Shown one piece after another: positions 36,278-44,855 of a stretch of 64,000 bases of DNA. Under the pieces are notes generated by a model. It saw only the letters and a list, made by a program, of their open reading frames with translations, was not told the origin of the DNA and did no database searches. Source of the stretch: Sorangium sp025924095 (GTDB taxonomy: Bacteria; Myxococcota_A; Polyangia; Polyangiales; Polyangiaceae); NCBI RefSeq assembly GCF_051521505.1, contig NZ_CP150356.1, forward strand, positions 7,750,001 to 7,814,000, read 5' to 3'. Position 1 is the first letter of the stretch, and each line of letters starts with the position of its first letter. A program made the position numbers and the translations under genes.

Positions 36278-37846
36278 ATGGCTTCCACGCATCGACCTCG
36301 GGCCAGCCGGATCCCGTCCGCCTCGCTGCTCCTCGCGGCGGCGTACGTGCCTGCCGCCGTCGCCGTCGCCGTCGCCTGCGGGGCGTGCGGCAAGGAGTTC
36401 ACGGCGCGCCCGCCCGACCTGTCGACGAGCTCCAGCACCGGCGGCGGAAGCGGCGGCGGCGGCAGCGGCGGCAGCGGCGGCAGCGGCGGCGCGTGCCCGG
36501 GCGGCGGCGAGGTGTGCGGCGACACGTGCGTCGATACGACGACCGACGCGGAGCACTGCGGCGCGTGCGACGTCGTCTGCTCGGCCTTCGGCGGCCGGCC
36601 GAGCTGCCTCGACGGCGTCTGCCAGTCGCCGGCATGCGAGGAGAACCGCGGCAGCTGCGACAAGGACCCCGAGAACGGCTGCGAGGTGGATCTCCTCACG
36701 AGCCTCTCGCACTGCGGCAGCTGCGACAACCCCTGCAGCGGCCAGTGCGTGCAGGGTGCCTGCGTCGTGCCCCGGCACATCTCGGCCGGCACCGATTACA
36801 CCTGCGCGGTGCTCAGCGACAGCACGGTCTGGTGCTGGGGCCGGAACACCTGGGGCAACATCGGCGACGGCACGCTGCAGCAGGATCGGCCGATCCCGAG
36901 GCAGGTCATCGGCCTCGGCGGCGGCGCCGTCAAGGTCGCGACGAGCATCTCGTCGGCGCGGTCGCACACCTGCGCGGTGCTGACCGACGGCGCCGTGGCG
37001 TGCTGGGGCGCAGGCAACAGCGGGCAGCTCGGCGACGGCCAGGCGACGAACGCCCTCTCTCCCGTGCGCGCCAGGGACCTCGCGGGCGCGACCCAGGTCG
37101 CCGCCGGCGGGAGCCACACCTGCGCGGTGACGGCGTCGCACGGTCTCTTTTGCTGGGGCGAAGGCAGCTCCGGCCAGCTCGGTTACGGCGACGAGGCCGA
37201 TCAGTACGTGCCCACCGTGGTCCTGGACGGCGTGGATTCGGTGAGCGCCGGCCTCTCGCACACCTGCGCGGGCATGATCGAGCGGATGGGTGAGCGGCTG
37301 ATGAGCTGCTGGGGCCACAACCTGAGCGGCCAGCTCGGCGCCGGCAGCTTCCAGCCGTCGAGCGTCCCGCTGACCCTCCCGGGCCTCACCAGCGTCGCGC
37401 TCACGGCCGCGGGCGCCTTGCACACGTGCGCCGCGCCGGCGACCGGCGTGGCCTCCTGCTGGGGTGAGGGAGCGCAGTACCGCCTCGGGACAGGCACCGA
37501 GAACGTCGAGGCGGCGCCGCGCGAGATCCCGGATCTCGTGGACGTGAGCCGGCTCGCGCTCGGCGCGAGGCACTCCGGCGCGGTGCTGGCCAGCGGCGAC
37601 GTGCTCCTGTGGGGCGACAACACGAAGGGTCAGCTCGGCAACGGGACGCAGGATCCATTGTTGCTCCCGCAGCCGCTCGAGCTGACCGACGTTGTCGAGC
37701 TGGCCCTCGGCTCGGACCACAGCTGCGCGCTCAGGCGCACGGGCGAGATGCTCTGCTGGGGAGACAACAGGAACGGCGAGCTGGGCGACGGGACCGTCGA
37801 GCCGCGGCTCGCGCCGACGCCCGTCGCCTGGCCGGCGCGGCCGTAG
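36278..37846 (+). CDS. RCC1-repeat lipoprotein with Cys-rich N-terminal segment
   Basis: A 522-residue exported protein. A signal peptide ends in AVAVACGAC; a Gly/Ser run follows. Residues about 75-165 are a Cys-rich part with spaced CG-C, CDNPC and CSGQC motifs, probably disulfide-bonded. The rest is six to seven RCC1-type beta-propeller blades, each with a HTCAVLTDGAVACWGAGNSGQLGDG-like core (here shown by the pieces HTCAVL, CWGAGNSGQLGDG). This architecture is common in myxobacterial surface proteins; ligand unknown. The start ATG 36278 follows AAGGGAAAG. An alternative ATG at 36212 would add 22 Arg-rich residues. Confidence 0.87.
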   Translation: MASTHRPRASRIPSASLLLAAAYVPAAVAVAVACGACGKEFTARPPDLSTSSSTGGGSGGGGSGGSGGSGGACPGGGEVCGDTCVDTTTDAEHCGACDVVCSAFGGRPSCLDGVCQSPACEENRGSCDKDPENGCEVDLLTSLSHCGSCDNPCSGQCVQGACVVPRHISAGTDYTCAVLSDSTVWCWGRNTWGNIGDGTLQQDRPIPRQVIGLGGGAVKVATSISSARSHTCAVLTDGAVACWGAGNSGQLGDGQATNALSPVRARDLAGATQVAAGGSHTCAVTASHGLFCWGEGSSGQLGYGDEADQYVPTVVLDGVDSVSAGLSHTCAGMIERMGERLMSCWGHNLSGQLGAGSFQPSSVPLTLPGLTSVALTAAGALHTCAAPATGVASCWGEGAQYRLGTGTENVEAAPREIPDLVDVSRLALGARHSGAVLASGDVLLWGDNTKGQLGNGTQDPLLLPQPLELTDVVELALGSDHSCALRRTGEMLCWGDNRNGELGDGTVEPRLAPTPVAWPARP

Positions 37847-37855
37847 ACGCGGGGT

Positions 37856-37907
37856 CCGGCGGGCGACACGTCGAGGCCAGCGCGGCGCGCTGGGTGTCGC
37901 CCGCCGG
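37856..37907 (+). terminator. Hairpin after the RCC1 gene
   Basis: CCGGCGGGCGACAC (37856-37869) pairs perfectly with GTGTCGCCCGCCGG (37894-37907), 10 bases after the stop. The loop is 24 bases and no T-run follows. A terminator is likely. Confidence 0.55.
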
Positions 37908-38407
37908 CATCGACGCGCTCTGGCTCCTGCGCAATCCCGACAAGCTGGCCACGCTCGGGGCGGCGCTCCCGCTGCTCCCGCCACACGGCCTGCCCGACGC
38001 AGCTGCGTGATCGACGCCGGCGCGTCGCGTCGCGTCGAGCCCGCGCCGACAAGTCATTGCTTGGTGCGCGAATCAATCACATTCGATCACAGGACGACAC
38101 GCGCCTGTTAGCCACTCATGTCAACACGTGGTAACACGTGGTTCAGCGGGGGCGCACACGCGCAAATACGCAAGTACGCAGATTCAATCATAGTAAAGAC
38201 AGGAGCCTGTCCGCGTCGCGCAGGCGCCTCGCCGTGACTTCACGATCGAAGGAAATTTACCTCGACAGCCGATTGGCCCATCGGCATATACTCCAGCCAT
38301 CATGGACGCGTCTTCGGCTTGACGAAGCCGGGCCGATCGCACCTTCGCTTCTTGATGGCGTTCATTTCGACAACCTCGGTCCGTGGATCACGGACCCAGG
38401 AGGGAGC
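37908..38407. other. Gene-free, relatively AT-rich upstream region of the SMP-30-like gene
   Basis: These 500 bases carry no gene I can support. From about 38050 the composition becomes much less GC-rich than the coding DNA. It includes the CACGTG pair described separately and a TATACT at 38284. It probably holds the promoter and control sites of the following gene. Confidence 0.45.
38123..38142. promoter_or_regulatory. Tandem CACGTG palindromes (possible operator)
   Basis: The 10-bp unit AACACGTGGT is repeated directly at 38123-38132 and 38133-38142, each with a CACGTG palindrome, one helical turn apart. Two phased palindromes are a typical dimer-pair binding site. The nearest downstream gene starts at 38408. 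The function is inferred. Confidence 0.4.
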
Positions 38408-39541
38408 ATGTCGCATTTCATGCAGCCAGAACTATCGCGCTCGAGCAGAACGGGGCTTGTTTGCGGCGCGCTGACGCTGCTTTCCATCGCGTCGGCGCTG
38501 GTCGCAGATTCGGCCCGGGCGCACGGGGAATGGCACGGCCAGATCAAGACGTTCGCGACGTTCCCGGCGTCTCCCGGGTTCCCTGAGGGGATCGCGGTCG
38601 ATGGCAATCGGGTCTTCGTGTCTGGCCCGGCGACGTTCGGCACCGCGGGTCGGGGGCCGTCGAAGATCTTCGTTCACGACAGGGACAGCAAGGTCCTGAA
38701 GGGCACGATCACGGTGGCGGGCGAGGCGCTCGGCGCGGAGCATGCGCTGAGCTGCATCGCGGTCGACGGCCAGGGCCGCGTCTATGCGCTCAGCACGCAG
38801 CTAGGACTGCTGCGCTTCACCAAGACTGGACACGGATACGTCCAGGAGACCTACGGCGCTCCGCTGCCGGATCTGCCGGCGTGCGTGGCGGCCGCGCCGG
38901 GAGAGGCGTGCTCGCCGACGCCCTTCGAGGTGCCGCCGCTCCCGAACGACATCGTCTTCGACGAGGAGGGCTATGCCTATGTGACCGACTCGTTCCAGGC
39001 GACGATCTTCCGCTATGCGCCCGGGGGCGGCGCGCCGCAGATCTGGTTCCAGAGCCAGGCGCTCTCCGGAGGGGGTCCCCTGCCGTTCGGCGCGAACGGG
39101 ATCAGGCTCGATCCGCTGCGGGAGCACGTCTATGTCTCGGTGACCTTCTCCCTGTCGGATCCGAGCCTCGGGTCCATCTACCGGCTCCCCCTTGTCGACG
39201 CCCCCGAGGAGGCCGATCTGGAGCGGGTCCACGACTACACCGCCGGCGAGGCGCCCGACGGGTTCGCGTTCGGCAAATCGGGGAAGCTCTATGTCACGCT
39301 CGCCGCGGCCAACGCCATCTCGGTGCTCGACGAGCACGGGGTCGAGGAGACGCGCATCGAGAGCTCGCCCGGAGACGAGATGCCCCTCGACGCGCCCGCC
39401 AACGTCGCCTTCAACGACTCGGCGAAGATGCTGCTCATCGTGAACCACGCGCTCCTCAGCGGGGATCCGGACCACTTCGGGGTGCTGAGGGTGTGGGTCG
39501 GCGACAAGGCCGATCCGCTGGAGAAGCCGTGGCTTCCTTGA
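38408..39541 (+). CDS. Secreted SMP-30/gluconolactonase-like beta-propeller protein
   Basis: A 377-residue exported protein. A signal peptide (about 16-41, ending DSARA-HG) is followed by a six-bladed-propeller pattern: GFPEGIAVDGNRVFVSG, LSCIAVDGQGRVYALS, NDIVFDEEGYAYVTDSFQATIFRY, ANGIRLDPLREHVYVSVTF, PDGFAFGKSGKLYVTLA, ANVAFNDSAKMLLIVNHA. The Glu and Asn/Asp residues that bind calcium in SMP-30 have counterparts (PEGIA, PNDIVF). Lactonase or simple binding function is possible. The ATG has an ideal AGGAGGGAGC upstream, which decides the start. Confidence 0.82.
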   Translation: MSHFMQPELSRSSRTGLVCGALTLLSIASALVADSARAHGEWHGQIKTFATFPASPGFPEGIAVDGNRVFVSGPATFGTAGRGPSKIFVHDRDSKVLKGTITVAGEALGAEHALSCIAVDGQGRVYALSTQLGLLRFTKTGHGYVQETYGAPLPDLPACVAAAPGEACSPTPFEVPPLPNDIVFDEEGYAYVTDSFQATIFRYAPGGGAPQIWFQSQALSGGGPLPFGANGIRLDPLREHVYVSVTFSLSDPSLGSIYRLPLVDAPEEADLERVHDYTAGEAPDGFAFGKSGKLYVTLAAANAISVLDEHGVEETRIESSPGDEMPLDAPANVAFNDSAKMLLIVNHALLSGDPDHFGVLRVWVGDKADPLEKPWLP

Positions 39542-39553
39542 GGTGAGGTCCCC

Positions 39554-41938
39554 TCAGGCGAGGCCCCCGCGCCTCCGCACGACCCAGTGCGCGCCGAGGG
39601 CCGCGGCCGCCGCGGCCGTCCAGGCCCAGGGGGGCAGGAGCGGCGCGACGTGGCGCTCGGCCGCCACCTGCGTGGCAGCCGGCAGCGGCAGCGAGCCGGC
39701 GGCCGCCGGCAGCACCGACGCCCCGCCCGTCGCCCTGGCGATCTCCTCCAGGCGCGCGACGTCCGGGCGCGGATCCGCCCACTCGTCGCCGCCGCGCTCG
39801 CACGCGAAGTCGCGCCTCGTCGTGGCGCCCTTCGCGTCGCCGGCGGCGCCCTCCGCCGGGACGATCTCCACCGTGGCCGCGTAGCCGCCAGGCTCGAGGC
39901 GGCCGGCCGCGAGCTCGATCGGCTCGCCGCCCTCGCCGATCGGCGCGCTCAGCGTCCGCACGACCGTGCCGCTGCCGAGGCGCGCGATCGTCACCCTGGC
40001 CTCGCCCCGCTGACCGGCGAGCGGGCGCAGCACGAGCGCCGTCTCCTCGCCCGCGAGGCAGCCGCCGCGCGGCTCGATCGCGGCGGGCTCGAAGCGCGGA
40101 TCGCGCATGAGCCAGCCGAGCAGGGCGTCCCAGAACGCGCCGTGCGCGCGGCCCGCCGAGCTCGAGGCGAACGCGCTGAAGAGCAGGCGGTGGCTGCCGT
40201 CGAGCGTCAGCGCGATCGTCCGGCCGCTCTCGTGCTCGCCCAGCGAGAGCACCGGCATCGGCGCGCCCGAGGCCGTCGTGCGCGTCGGGTGCGTCATCAG
40301 CACCGTCGCCCCGGGGAGCGGATCGCCGACCACGTTGGTCCCCGGCATCTCCGGCATCTCGTCGCCGATCAGCGCGAGCAGCGGCGCGAGCACCGGCGCC
40401 GCGCGGCCCGCGGCGGTGATGCGCGGCACGAAGGCGCCGAGATCCGGGGGCGCGCGGCCGACGTCGAGATCCACCGGCAGCACGCGGGCGAGCCGCGTGC
40501 GCGCGTAGTTGCCCTGCACGAAGGCGTTCGGGCCGCCCACCATGATGAGGCCCCCGCCCTTGTCGACATACTGGGCCAGCGCCGGCAGGTGCTTGGTCAG
40601 GCCGTACGGCGCGGCGTCGAAGTCCTGCAGGACGACCGCGTCGAAGCTGGACAGGTGCACGCTGAACAGCTCGTCCACCGGGAAGGGGATCAGCGCGAGC
40701 TCGTCGGACGACGCGTTCACCTCATCGCCCGGGGTGCGCAGGATGAAGAACGCCACGACGTCGACCGAGGCGTCGGCCTTGAGCCACATCCGGAGCGCGC
40801 GCACGTCGTACGTCGGCCGGCCCGCCACGTGGAGCACCCGGATGCGATCGCGCGCGACGTCGAGCGTGACGTAGCGGACGTCGTTCTCGGGGAGCTCGTC
40901 GCCGTCCGGCGCGTCGATCGCCACCTCCAGGATGCGCCTGCCGGCGCGGTCGAGCGTCACGCCGAGCTCGACCATGCCGACGCCTCCCTCGACGTGCGCC
41001 GTGCCCGTCGCGAGCGTCGTGGGCGCGCCCTGCTCGCGCAGCTCGCGGGCGACGACGGGGACCGCGTCGCACGCGAGGCCGCCGCTGCAGCCGATCTCGA
41101 TCCGGAGCGAGAGCGGCTGGTGGGCGACGGCGGCGCCGGCGGTCCGGACCGCGCGGACGCTGGCGTCGCGCACGGACTCGGTCGCCACCGCGACCGTGTG
41201 CACCGGGACGTCGAGCCCCTCCAGCGCGGCCCGCGTCGCCGCGGCGGTGCCCTCCGGGCCCGGGCGGTCGAGGCGGCCATCGGAGATGACGACGAACGCC
41301 GACGGCCGCTCGTCCGCGGCGCGGGCGAGCGCCTCGAGGGCGGCGCTGAGGTCCGAGCGGCGCTGCGCCCGGCCTCGCGCCGGCGCCGCGACAAGGGCGG
41401 CGGGCGCAGGGGCGCCGGCGCTCCCGCCGGGCGCGGGCGCGGCGCCTGCGCTCCCGCCCGGCGCGGCGCCGGCGCTCCCGCCCGGCGCCGGCGCGAGGCC
41501 GCCTGGATCGCCTGCCTGCCCGTCGGCCGGCAGCGGCGGTCCCTCGCCGAACAGGTAGCGGGAGAGCCGGACGTCGGCGCGCTTCCCGAGCTCGGCGAGC
41601 GCCAGCTGGGCGCTGTCGCGGCGGGTCCCCGCGAGGCCGGGCAGGTCCATGGACCGGGAGCCGTCGACGAGCACCACGACCTTCGGGCCGACGAGGCTCC
41701 CGCGCGACGCGACCGCGACCGGGCGGAGGATGGCGGCGAGCAGGCAGAGCACGGCGAGCGCGCCCGTGAGCGCCGTGCCGAGCGCCGCGCCGCGGCCGCC
41801 GCCCGCCCCCGTGATGGCCCGGCCGCGCGAGCGGACGAGCTCCAGCACGAGCAGCCCGAAGCTCAGCGCGGCGACGACGCAGGCGATGGCGACGACCGGC
41901 GAGGAGAGATCCCCCGAGGGCGCGAAGCTCCGCGTCAC
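39554..41938 (-). CDS. Membrane protein with von Willebrand factor A and GATase-like domains
   Basis: A 794-residue protein. Two membrane segments at the N-terminus (about 12-34 and 48-75), then a VWA domain with the metal-site motif VDGSRSMDL (DxSxS) and ISDGRLDRPG. A Pro/Gly/Ser/Ala insert (PGGSAGA repeats) splits the VWA domain. The second half contains a glutamine-amidotransferase-like segment (KGGGLIMVGGPNAFVQGNY) without catalytic Cys, and one C-terminal helix (WAWTAAAAAALGAHWVV). This matches large BatA-like proteins that occur with MoxR/DUF58/DUF4159 genes. GTG 41938 is chosen because the first helix follows; upstream residues are not conserved-looking. Confidence 0.82.
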   Translation of the reverse strand: MTRSFAPSGDLSSPVVAIACVVAALSFGLLVLELVRSRGRAITGAGGGRGAALGTALTGALAVLCLLAAILRPVAVASRGSLVGPKVVVLVDGSRSMDLPGLAGTRRDSAQLALAELGKRADVRLSRYLFGEGPPLPADGQAGDPGGLAPAPGGSAGAAPGGSAGAAPAPGGSAGAPAPAALVAAPARGRAQRRSDLSAALEALARAADERPSAFVVISDGRLDRPGPEGTAAATRAALEGLDVPVHTVAVATESVRDASVRAVRTAGAAVAHQPLSLRIEIGCSGGLACDAVPVVARELREQGAPTTLATGTAHVEGGVGMVELGVTLDRAGRRILEVAIDAPDGDELPENDVRYVTLDVARDRIRVLHVAGRPTYDVRALRMWLKADASVDVVAFFILRTPGDEVNASSDELALIPFPVDELFSVHLSSFDAVVLQDFDAAPYGLTKHLPALAQYVDKGGGLIMVGGPNAFVQGNYARTRLARVLPVDLDVGRAPPDLGAFVPRITAAGRAAPVLAPLLALIGDEMPEMPGTNVVGDPLPGATVLMTHPTRTTASGAPMPVLSLGEHESGRTIALTLDGSHRLLFSAFASSSAGRAHGAFWDALLGWLMRDPRFEPAAIEPRGGCLAGEETALVLRPLAGQRGEARVTIARLGSGTVVRTLSAPIGEGGEPIELAAGRLEPGGYAATVEIVPAEGAAGDAKGATTRRDFACERGGDEWADPRPDVARLEEIARATGGASVLPAAAGSLPLPAATQVAAERHVAPLLPPWAWTAAAAAALGAHWVVRRRGGLA

Positions 41939-42227
41939 GGCCGCTCCGGGAGCGAGCGAGCAGAGCGAGCAGGAGAGGGCGAAGAGGGAGGCCCGCTGGA
42001 TGCGCCGGCTGCGTGGGAACGCGACAGCGCGAGCAGCGAGTCGAGGGCGCGCGACACGGGCGGAGCCTAGTACATCGGGCCGAGGGTGTCCCAGCCCGGC
42101 GCTCACATCGACGCCGCGTGTCCCAGCCCGGCACCGCCTCTGCGGCGACCTGCCAGGCAACATCGAACCGCCCTGCCAGCGACCTTGAAACGCCGGCGAC
42201 GCCCCGCGTAGGCTCGCAGTCTTGCCG

Positions 42228-43571
42228 ATGCTGCGCGAAGATCTGGGCGAAGCCGGGCGGATTAGAGAAGAAAACGCGGAGCTGCGCGCGCGCGTGGCGG
42301 CGCTGGAGAAGGCGCTGGCGGAGCGGTCCGACGGTCGCGCGCCGGACGGCGCGGCGCTGGACAGAGCGGCGCCAGACGACGCGGCGCTGAACGGCGCGGG
42401 GAGCGCGGGCGCTCACACCCCGCTCGACGGCCTGCCCACGGCGGTGCCGGCGGTTGTCTACTGGCGCCTGGACGGCACGGTGACCCGCTGGAACGACGCG
42501 GCCGAGCGCATGTTCGGCTGGAGCGCGGGCGAGGCCGTCGGCCGCAGGCTGGCCGACCTCGTGGCCGCGGATCCCGTGTCCCCTGCCGCGGCGCGGGCGT
42601 TCGAGTTCACGCGGGAGGAGAGCCGGTTCGCCGCGACCGCGAGCGAGGCCAGGACGAAAGAGGGAAACGCGCTCGTCTGCCGGTGGACCTACGCCGTGCT
42701 GCGCGACGACCGGAGCGAGGCGCGCGAGATCGCGGCGATCGTCGACGACACCGGCGACCAGCGACGGAGGGAGCGAACGGTGCACGGGCGCTACCAGATG
42801 CTCCTGCAGCTCGTGGACAACGCGCGCAGCTCCATCTTCGTCAAGGACATCGCGGGGCGCTACGTCTTCGTCAACCGCGCGTATGCGCAGTCCTTGCAGA
42901 AGCACGTCGTCGAGCTCATCGGAAGCGATGACAGGGAGGGCCCCATGCCCACCGAGGTCGCCGAGCTGCTCGCGGAGAAGGAGCGAGAGGTGATCGCCGG
43001 CGGTCAGCTCATGCAGTTCGAAGAGGTGCTGCCGATCGGGGACGATCGACTCCATTATTTCACGGTCAAATTCCCGATCCACGACGAGCACGGCGAGCCG
43101 ATCGGCCTCGGCGGCATCGTGACCGAGATCACCACCCTGAAGCGCGCGGAGGCCGAGCGGGCCGCGCTTCAGGAGGAGATCATCGCCGGGCAGCAGGCCG
43201 CCCTGCGGGAGCTGTCCACGCCGCTCATCCCGCTCGCCGACGGGGTGGTGGCGATGCCGCTGGTGGGGACGATCGACAGCGGGCGCGCGGAGCAGATCAT
43301 GGAGACGTTGCTCTCCGGCATCACAAGACAGGGCGCCCACACCGCGATCCTGGACATCACCGGCGTGCGCGCCGTCGACACCCACGTCGCGAACGCGCTG
43401 ACGCGGACCGCGCGCGCCGCCCAGCTGCTCGGCACCCGCGTGGTGCTCACGGGCGTCCGCCCGGAGGTGGCCCAGACGCTTGTCACGCTCGGCGTGGACC
43501 TCTCCGGGATCACGACGCTGAGCACCTTGCAGAGCGGCATCGCGCACGCCCTGCGCCACGCCCGGCGGTGA
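42228..43571 (+). CDS. PAS-PAS-STAS sensory regulator
   Basis: A 447-residue cytoplasmic protein. A short coiled coil (about 5-28) and an Ala/Asp-rich spacer lead to PAS 1 (about 65-185, VVYWRLDGTVTRWNDAAERMFGW), PAS 2 (about 190-315, DNARSSIFVKDIAGRYVFVNRAYAQ) and a C-terminal STAS domain (about 335-440, LSTPLIPLADGVVAMPLVGTIDSGRAEQI, ILDITGVRAVDTHVANALTRTARAAQLLG). It is of the RsbR-paralogue type: PAS domains sense a ligand or redox state and the STAS domain passes the signal. In the DITGVRAVDTH loop Thr is the candidate phospho-acceptor. ATG 42228 is used; TTG 42222 is possible. The gene ends 25 bases before the minisatellite. Confidence 0.88.
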   Translation: MLREDLGEAGRIREENAELRARVAALEKALAERSDGRAPDGAALDRAAPDDAALNGAGSAGAHTPLDGLPTAVPAVVYWRLDGTVTRWNDAAERMFGWSAGEAVGRRLADLVAADPVSPAAARAFEFTREESRFAATASEARTKEGNALVCRWTYAVLRDDRSEAREIAAIVDDTGDQRRRERTVHGRYQMLLQLVDNARSSIFVKDIAGRYVFVNRAYAQSLQKHVVELIGSDDREGPMPTEVAELLAEKEREVIAGGQLMQFEEVLPIGDDRLHYFTVKFPIHDEHGEPIGLGGIVTEITTLKRAEAERAALQEEIIAGQQAALRELSTPLIPLADGVVAMPLVGTIDSGRAEQIMETLLSGITRQGAHTAILDITGVRAVDTHVANALTRTARAAQLLGTRVVLTGVRPEVAQTLVTLGVDLSGITTLSTLQSGIAHALRHARR

Positions 43572-43596
43572 CGGCGAGCTCCTCGACCGACACCGG

Positions 43597-43799
43597 ACAA
43601 CGCGTCCTGGTCCCATCACGACCCGGCTCGCCCGCGACCACAACGCGTCCTGGTCCCATCACGACCCGGCTCGCCCGCGACCACAACGCGTCCTGGTCCC
43701 CTCGCGACCCGGCTCGCCCGCGACCACAACGCGTCCTGGTCCCCTCGCGACCCGGCTCGCCCGCGACCACAACGCATCCTGGTCCTTCGCGAGCGCGCT
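43597..43799. repeat. Minisatellite, left part: four 43-bp units and a partial fifth
   Basis: Units start at 43597, 43640, 43683, 43726 and 43769. Each begins ACAACGCGTCCTGGTCC and ends CTCGCCCGCGACC. Units 1-2 and 3-4 are near-identical pairs. The fifth is cut after 31 bases by the mobile element. Its continuation (CGCCCGCGACC) is found at 48570 beyond the element. Confidence 0.95.
43792..43799. repeat. Target site duplication, left copy
   Basis: AGCGCGCT directly precedes the left terminal inverted repeat and recurs exactly at 48562-48569. An uninterrupted array unit contains this 8-mer once. Confidence 0.92.
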
Positions 43800-43819
43800 G
43801 GTAATGGTCAGTTTTGACC
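43800..43819 (+). repeat. Left terminal inverted repeat
   Basis: GGTAATGGTCAGTTTTGACC. The inner part is itself a GGTCA-N4-TGACC inverted repeat. A related TGGTCAAAATAGCC in the opposite sense lies at 43825-43838 and may be a second transposase-binding site. Confidence 0.92.
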
Positions 43820-43872
43820 CGAAGTGGTCAAAATAGCCTGATTCGCGTGGCGACTGCGGATCTCGCCGCGTA

Positions 43873-43935
43873 GGTTCGGCCGTAAGCAAGTGCAGCCCGC
43901 GGGTGTCTCACCACCCCGGGCTGCGTGGCCGAACC
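43873..43935 (+). promoter_or_regulatory. Two-part inverted repeat before the HTH gene
   Basis: An outer perfect 9-bp stem (GGTTCGGCC 43873-43881 with GGCCGAACC 43927-43935) encloses an inner hairpin of GCAGCCCGCGGG and CCCCGGGCTGC. It ends 21 bases before the GTG of the HTH gene. It could be a leader RNA structure, an attenuator, or a cruciform used by the element. Confidence 0.6.
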
Positions 43936-43956
43936 CCGCGCTAACGAGGTCCGACA

Positions 43957-44292
43957 GTGCAGCTATACCTGATCCCACCCGACGGTGGGCAAGGCGGACG
44001 TGTACCTACACGGCGCCGCCGTTCCATCCCCTGCCTCTCCCTCACCCCAACGCAGCGCAAGCGCCTCCGTGCCGCGTTGCGCAACCTTCGCGCCGCGTAC
44101 GGCTCGTGGTCATGCCTCGCCGAGGTCATGGGCATGTCCGTCACGAGTGTCGAGGGCATCGCCAACGGGCGCTTCAACGGCTCGCCGTCAGCGGCCCAGC
44201 GCGCCGCGAAGGCGGCCGGCGTCACCGTTGAGCAGCTCCTCGGCGGGCTCGTCGCCGCTGATAGGTGCAGCGTCTGCGGGAGGTCTGGATGA
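43957..44292 (+). CDS. Helix-turn-helix DNA-binding protein of the mobile element
   Basis: A 111-residue protein starting at GTG 43957 with GAGG upstream. After about 30 low-complexity residues, residues 30-90 form a Cro/CI-like helix-turn-helix: LTPTQRKRLRAALRNLRAAYGSWSCLAEVMGMSVTSVEGIANGRF (given by its ends 29-73), with AEVMGMSVTSVEGIANG as the turn and recognition helix. The C-terminus has CSVCGRSG, a Cys pair too short for a zinc finger by itself. Its stop overlaps the ATG of the sigma-like gene (ATGA), so it is the first gene of an operon of three. Probably a regulator of the element's own genes. Confidence 0.75.
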   Translation: MQLYLIPPDGGQGGRVPTRRRRSIPCLSLTPTQRKRLRAALRNLRAAYGSWSCLAEVMGMSVTSVEGIANGRFNGSPSAAQRAAKAAGVTVEQLLGGLVAADRCSVCGRSG

Positions 44293-44855
44293 TGCGCCCG
44301 CGGAAGGGGGCTCGCCGCCCGCCTGCCGCGCGACATCCCAGGAAGCGGCCGACGATGCAGGCGATCCTTGCGGAGCGCTCGGTCATCCTCGCCGTGCTAA
44401 TCGCCAGCGGCGTGCCGTCGCGCGACCGTGCCGACGTGGAGCAGCAGGTGCTCATGGGCGCATGGCGCTCCGTGAAGGGCGGCATGTACCGGCCAGACCC
44501 CGCAGAGGACGCCCGCAGGGCGCTCCGGAAGTGGCTGTACGGCATCAGCTGGCGCAAGGCCGGCCACTACGTGAACAGCGCGTGGGTGCGCCGCGCCGTT
44601 CTCACCGCGCAGCCGCTCGGCAGGCTTCACGAGCCCGTCGGGCCGAGCCTGGAAGCGCAGCTACAGGCGCGCGAGGTGCTAGAGGCGCTCGTCAGCCTGC
44701 CGCCCTGGCAGGTAGAGGCGCTCCTGTCCGTGGACGACCCGGAGTCGCTCGTCGCGTACGCCAAGCGGCGCGGGATGAACCCATCGAGCGCGGCGTCGCG
44801 CCTCCGCATCGCCCGGGAAGCGCTCGCCCTGCGGCTGAAGAGGTGGCGCCGATGA
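44289..44855 (+). CDS. Sigma-70-like factor of the mobile element
   Basis: A 188-residue protein. A basic N-terminal tail (about 1-22) precedes a region-2-like segment (SRDRADVEQQVLMGAWRSVKGGMY, then WLYGISWRKAGHYVNSAWVRR) and a region-4-like helix-turn-helix (LPPWQVEALLSVDDPESLVAYAKRRGMNPSSAASRLRIAREALALRLKRW, by ends). The order and spacing are those of compact ECF-type sigma factors; the sequence is divergent. GGAGG lies five bases before ATG 44289; ATG 44292 is an alternative. Both neighbours overlap by four bases. It may direct transcription of the element or simply act as a DNA-binding regulator. Confidence 0.72.
   Translation: MMRPRKGARRPPAARHPRKRPTMQAILAERSVILAVLIASGVPSRDRADVEQQVLMGAWRSVKGGMYRPDPAEDARRALRKWLYGISWRKAGHYVNSAWVRRAVLTAQPLGRLHEPVGPSLEAQLQAREVLEALVSLPPWQVEALLSVDDPESLVAYAKRRGMNPSSAASRLRIAREALALRLKRWRR

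Noticed and set aside
38257..38290. Sigma-70 promoter ending in TATACT
   Set aside because: No acceptable -35 hexamer at 16-18 bases; the nearest candidates are at 8, 19 or 25.
39587..42070. An 827-codon open frame opposite the VWA gene
   Set aside because: Arg/Ala/Glu-rich mirror translation of a real gene; no signal peptide, domain or ribosome-binding site.
43597..43799. CRISPR array
   Set aside because: The repeats are directly joined with no unique spacers, and no cas gene is present. It is a minisatellite.
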